A DNA stretch of 6,419 nt from Candidatus Apopatosoma intestinale (GTDB lineage Bacteria > Bacillota > Clostridia > Oscillospirales > CAG-272). Under the pieces are notes generated by a model. The model was given only the letters and a program-made list of their open reading frames with translations. It had not been told where the DNA came from and did not search any database. Shown piece after piece: positions 5,921 through 6,419 of this stretch. The stretch's first letter is position 1. Each line of letters opens with the position of its first letter. Location: assembly GCA_003524145.1 (NCBI GenBank), contig DODZ01000045.1, positions 1 through 6,419 of the forward strand, written 5' to 3'. The position numbers were made by a program, and so were the translations under genes.

Positions 5921-6348
5921 AGCAGATAAGGCTGAAAATAAAATCGATACAGCGCGATCCGGAGGGCGATGAGCTCGATATAAACATAGCCTGCGATGGC
6001 ACGATGGAAATGCGCGGCGGACGCATATATATAAAATATGAAGAAGATATCTCCGGCGAGGGCGATATCGTGGAAAATACGATGTCATTCGATACCGGAG
6101 AGCGTGATGTGATTTCGCTTTCCCGAATCGGTGACGCAAAAATGTCGTGCGTGTTTGAACGCGGCAAGAGGTATCCCTGCAATTATGAATTGCCGTTCGG
6201 TGCTTTTGAACTGGTGGTTTCCGCAAAATGTGTCGACAACAGCGTTGATTATGAAAAAGGCGGCGAAGTATATCTCAAATATGCGATGGAGTCCCGCGGA
6301 ATAGTCATTCAGAATGTAAAATACAGACTGACAGTCGAAAAAGCGTGA
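5917..6348 (+). CDS. DUF1934 (YwiB-like) calycin-fold protein
   Basis: A 143-aa protein matching the length and pattern of DUF1934, small cytosolic beta-barrel (calycin-like) proteins such as Bacillus YwiB. It shows alternating beta strands: KQIRLKIKSIQ at 2-12, GGRIYIKYEED at 34-44, TMSFDTGERDVISLSRIGD at 55-73, MSCVFERGKRYPCNYELPFGAF at 76-97, VYLKYAM at 118-124, and VIQNVKYRLTV at 130-140. The ATG at 5917 overlaps the gpmI stop as ATGA, and there is only a weak purine run upstream, so translation is probably coupled to gpmI. An upstream in-frame start at 5890 would overlap gpmI by 31 nt and is less likely. Function is unknown for the family; in other Firmicutes it is often near argS. There is no signal peptide or membrane segment. 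Confidence 0.85.
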   Translation: MKQIRLKIKSIQRDPEGDELDINIACDGTMEMRGGRIYIKYEEDISGEGDIVENTMSFDTGERDVISLSRIGDAKMSCVFERGKRYPCNYELPFGAFELVVSAKCVDNSVDYEKGGEVYLKYAMESRGIVIQNVKYRLTVEKA

Positions 6349-6365
6349 GTTTTTTCGACTGTTTT
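6331..6365 (+). terminator. Intrinsic terminator of the gpmI operon
   Basis: ACAGTCGAAAAA (6331-6342) pairs perfectly with TTTTTCGACTGT (6351-6362), a 12-bp stem with an 8-nt loop, continuing into TTTTCCCTTCTT. The stem begins inside the last codons of the DUF1934 gene and the stop codon (6346-6348) lies in the loop, so the final ribosome could affect folding. The A run and T run on the two arms make it potentially bidirectional. The A-rich ~55 bp to the window end (two GAAAAAA direct copies and a small AAAGT/ACTTT dyad) show nothing assignable. Confidence 0.8.
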
Positions 6366-6419
6366 CCCTTCTTCTGACGTTTATAGAAAAAACCTCGAAA
6401 AAAGTAAAAAAACTTTCAG

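Noticed and set aside
4820..6226. 468-codon open frame on the minus strand opposite gpmI
   Set aside because: It lies antisense to an unmistakable gpmI and the DUF1934 gene. Its sequence is rich in Arg, His and Cys with no recognisable domain, typical of a codon-bias shadow.

Overview
The window looks like a chromosomal segment of a Gram-positive anaerobe of the class Clostridia (Bacillota), possibly a gut Oscillospirales/Christensenellales-type genome. Four observations support this: purine-rich AGGAGG ribosome binding sites, a perfect sigma-A-type promoter, a SpoVB-like MOP flippase, and YitT and DUF1934 (YwiB-like) proteins, which are typical Firmicutes families. The placement is by family recognition only. 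No rRNA, tRNA, CRISPR array, transposase or phage gene was seen.

Left part (1-1586). The window opens inside a plus-strand gene for a secreted or surface protein. It has beta-solenoid (pectate-lyase-like) turns followed by a C-terminal domain of a type common in large extracellular clostridial proteins; its start lies outside the window. It is followed by a strong 14-bp GC hairpin and then about 440 bp with no large gene. Inside that gap, on the minus strand, is a small self-contained unit: a possible promoter, a 9-bp inverted repeat over the predicted start of transcription, a textbook AGGAGG and a 33-codon ORF. This is the least explained part of the window.

Middle (1587-4155). A minus-strand SpoVB/MurJ-like polysaccharide or lipid-linked-precursor flippase (TTG start) is divergent from a plus-strand YitT-family membrane protein with a C-terminal DUF2179 domain. 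Only 79 bp separate them, and this gap carries a perfect 12-bp AT palindrome.

Right part (4156-6419). A perfect TTGACA-N17-TATAAT promoter, with an imperfect dyad just upstream, drives cofactor-independent phosphoglycerate mutase (gpmI), a glycolytic enzyme. This gpmI is of the long kinetoplastid/plant-like subtype. A DUF1934 calycin-like protein follows with a 4-bp ATGA overlap, and an intrinsic terminator spanning its stop codon closes the two-gene operon. The last ~55 bp are A-rich with nothing assignable.

Most of the window is ordinary core or accessory gene content. I see no clearly new multi-gene system. The best leads are the minus-strand small ORF with its palindrome and the eukaryote-like subtype of the mutase.
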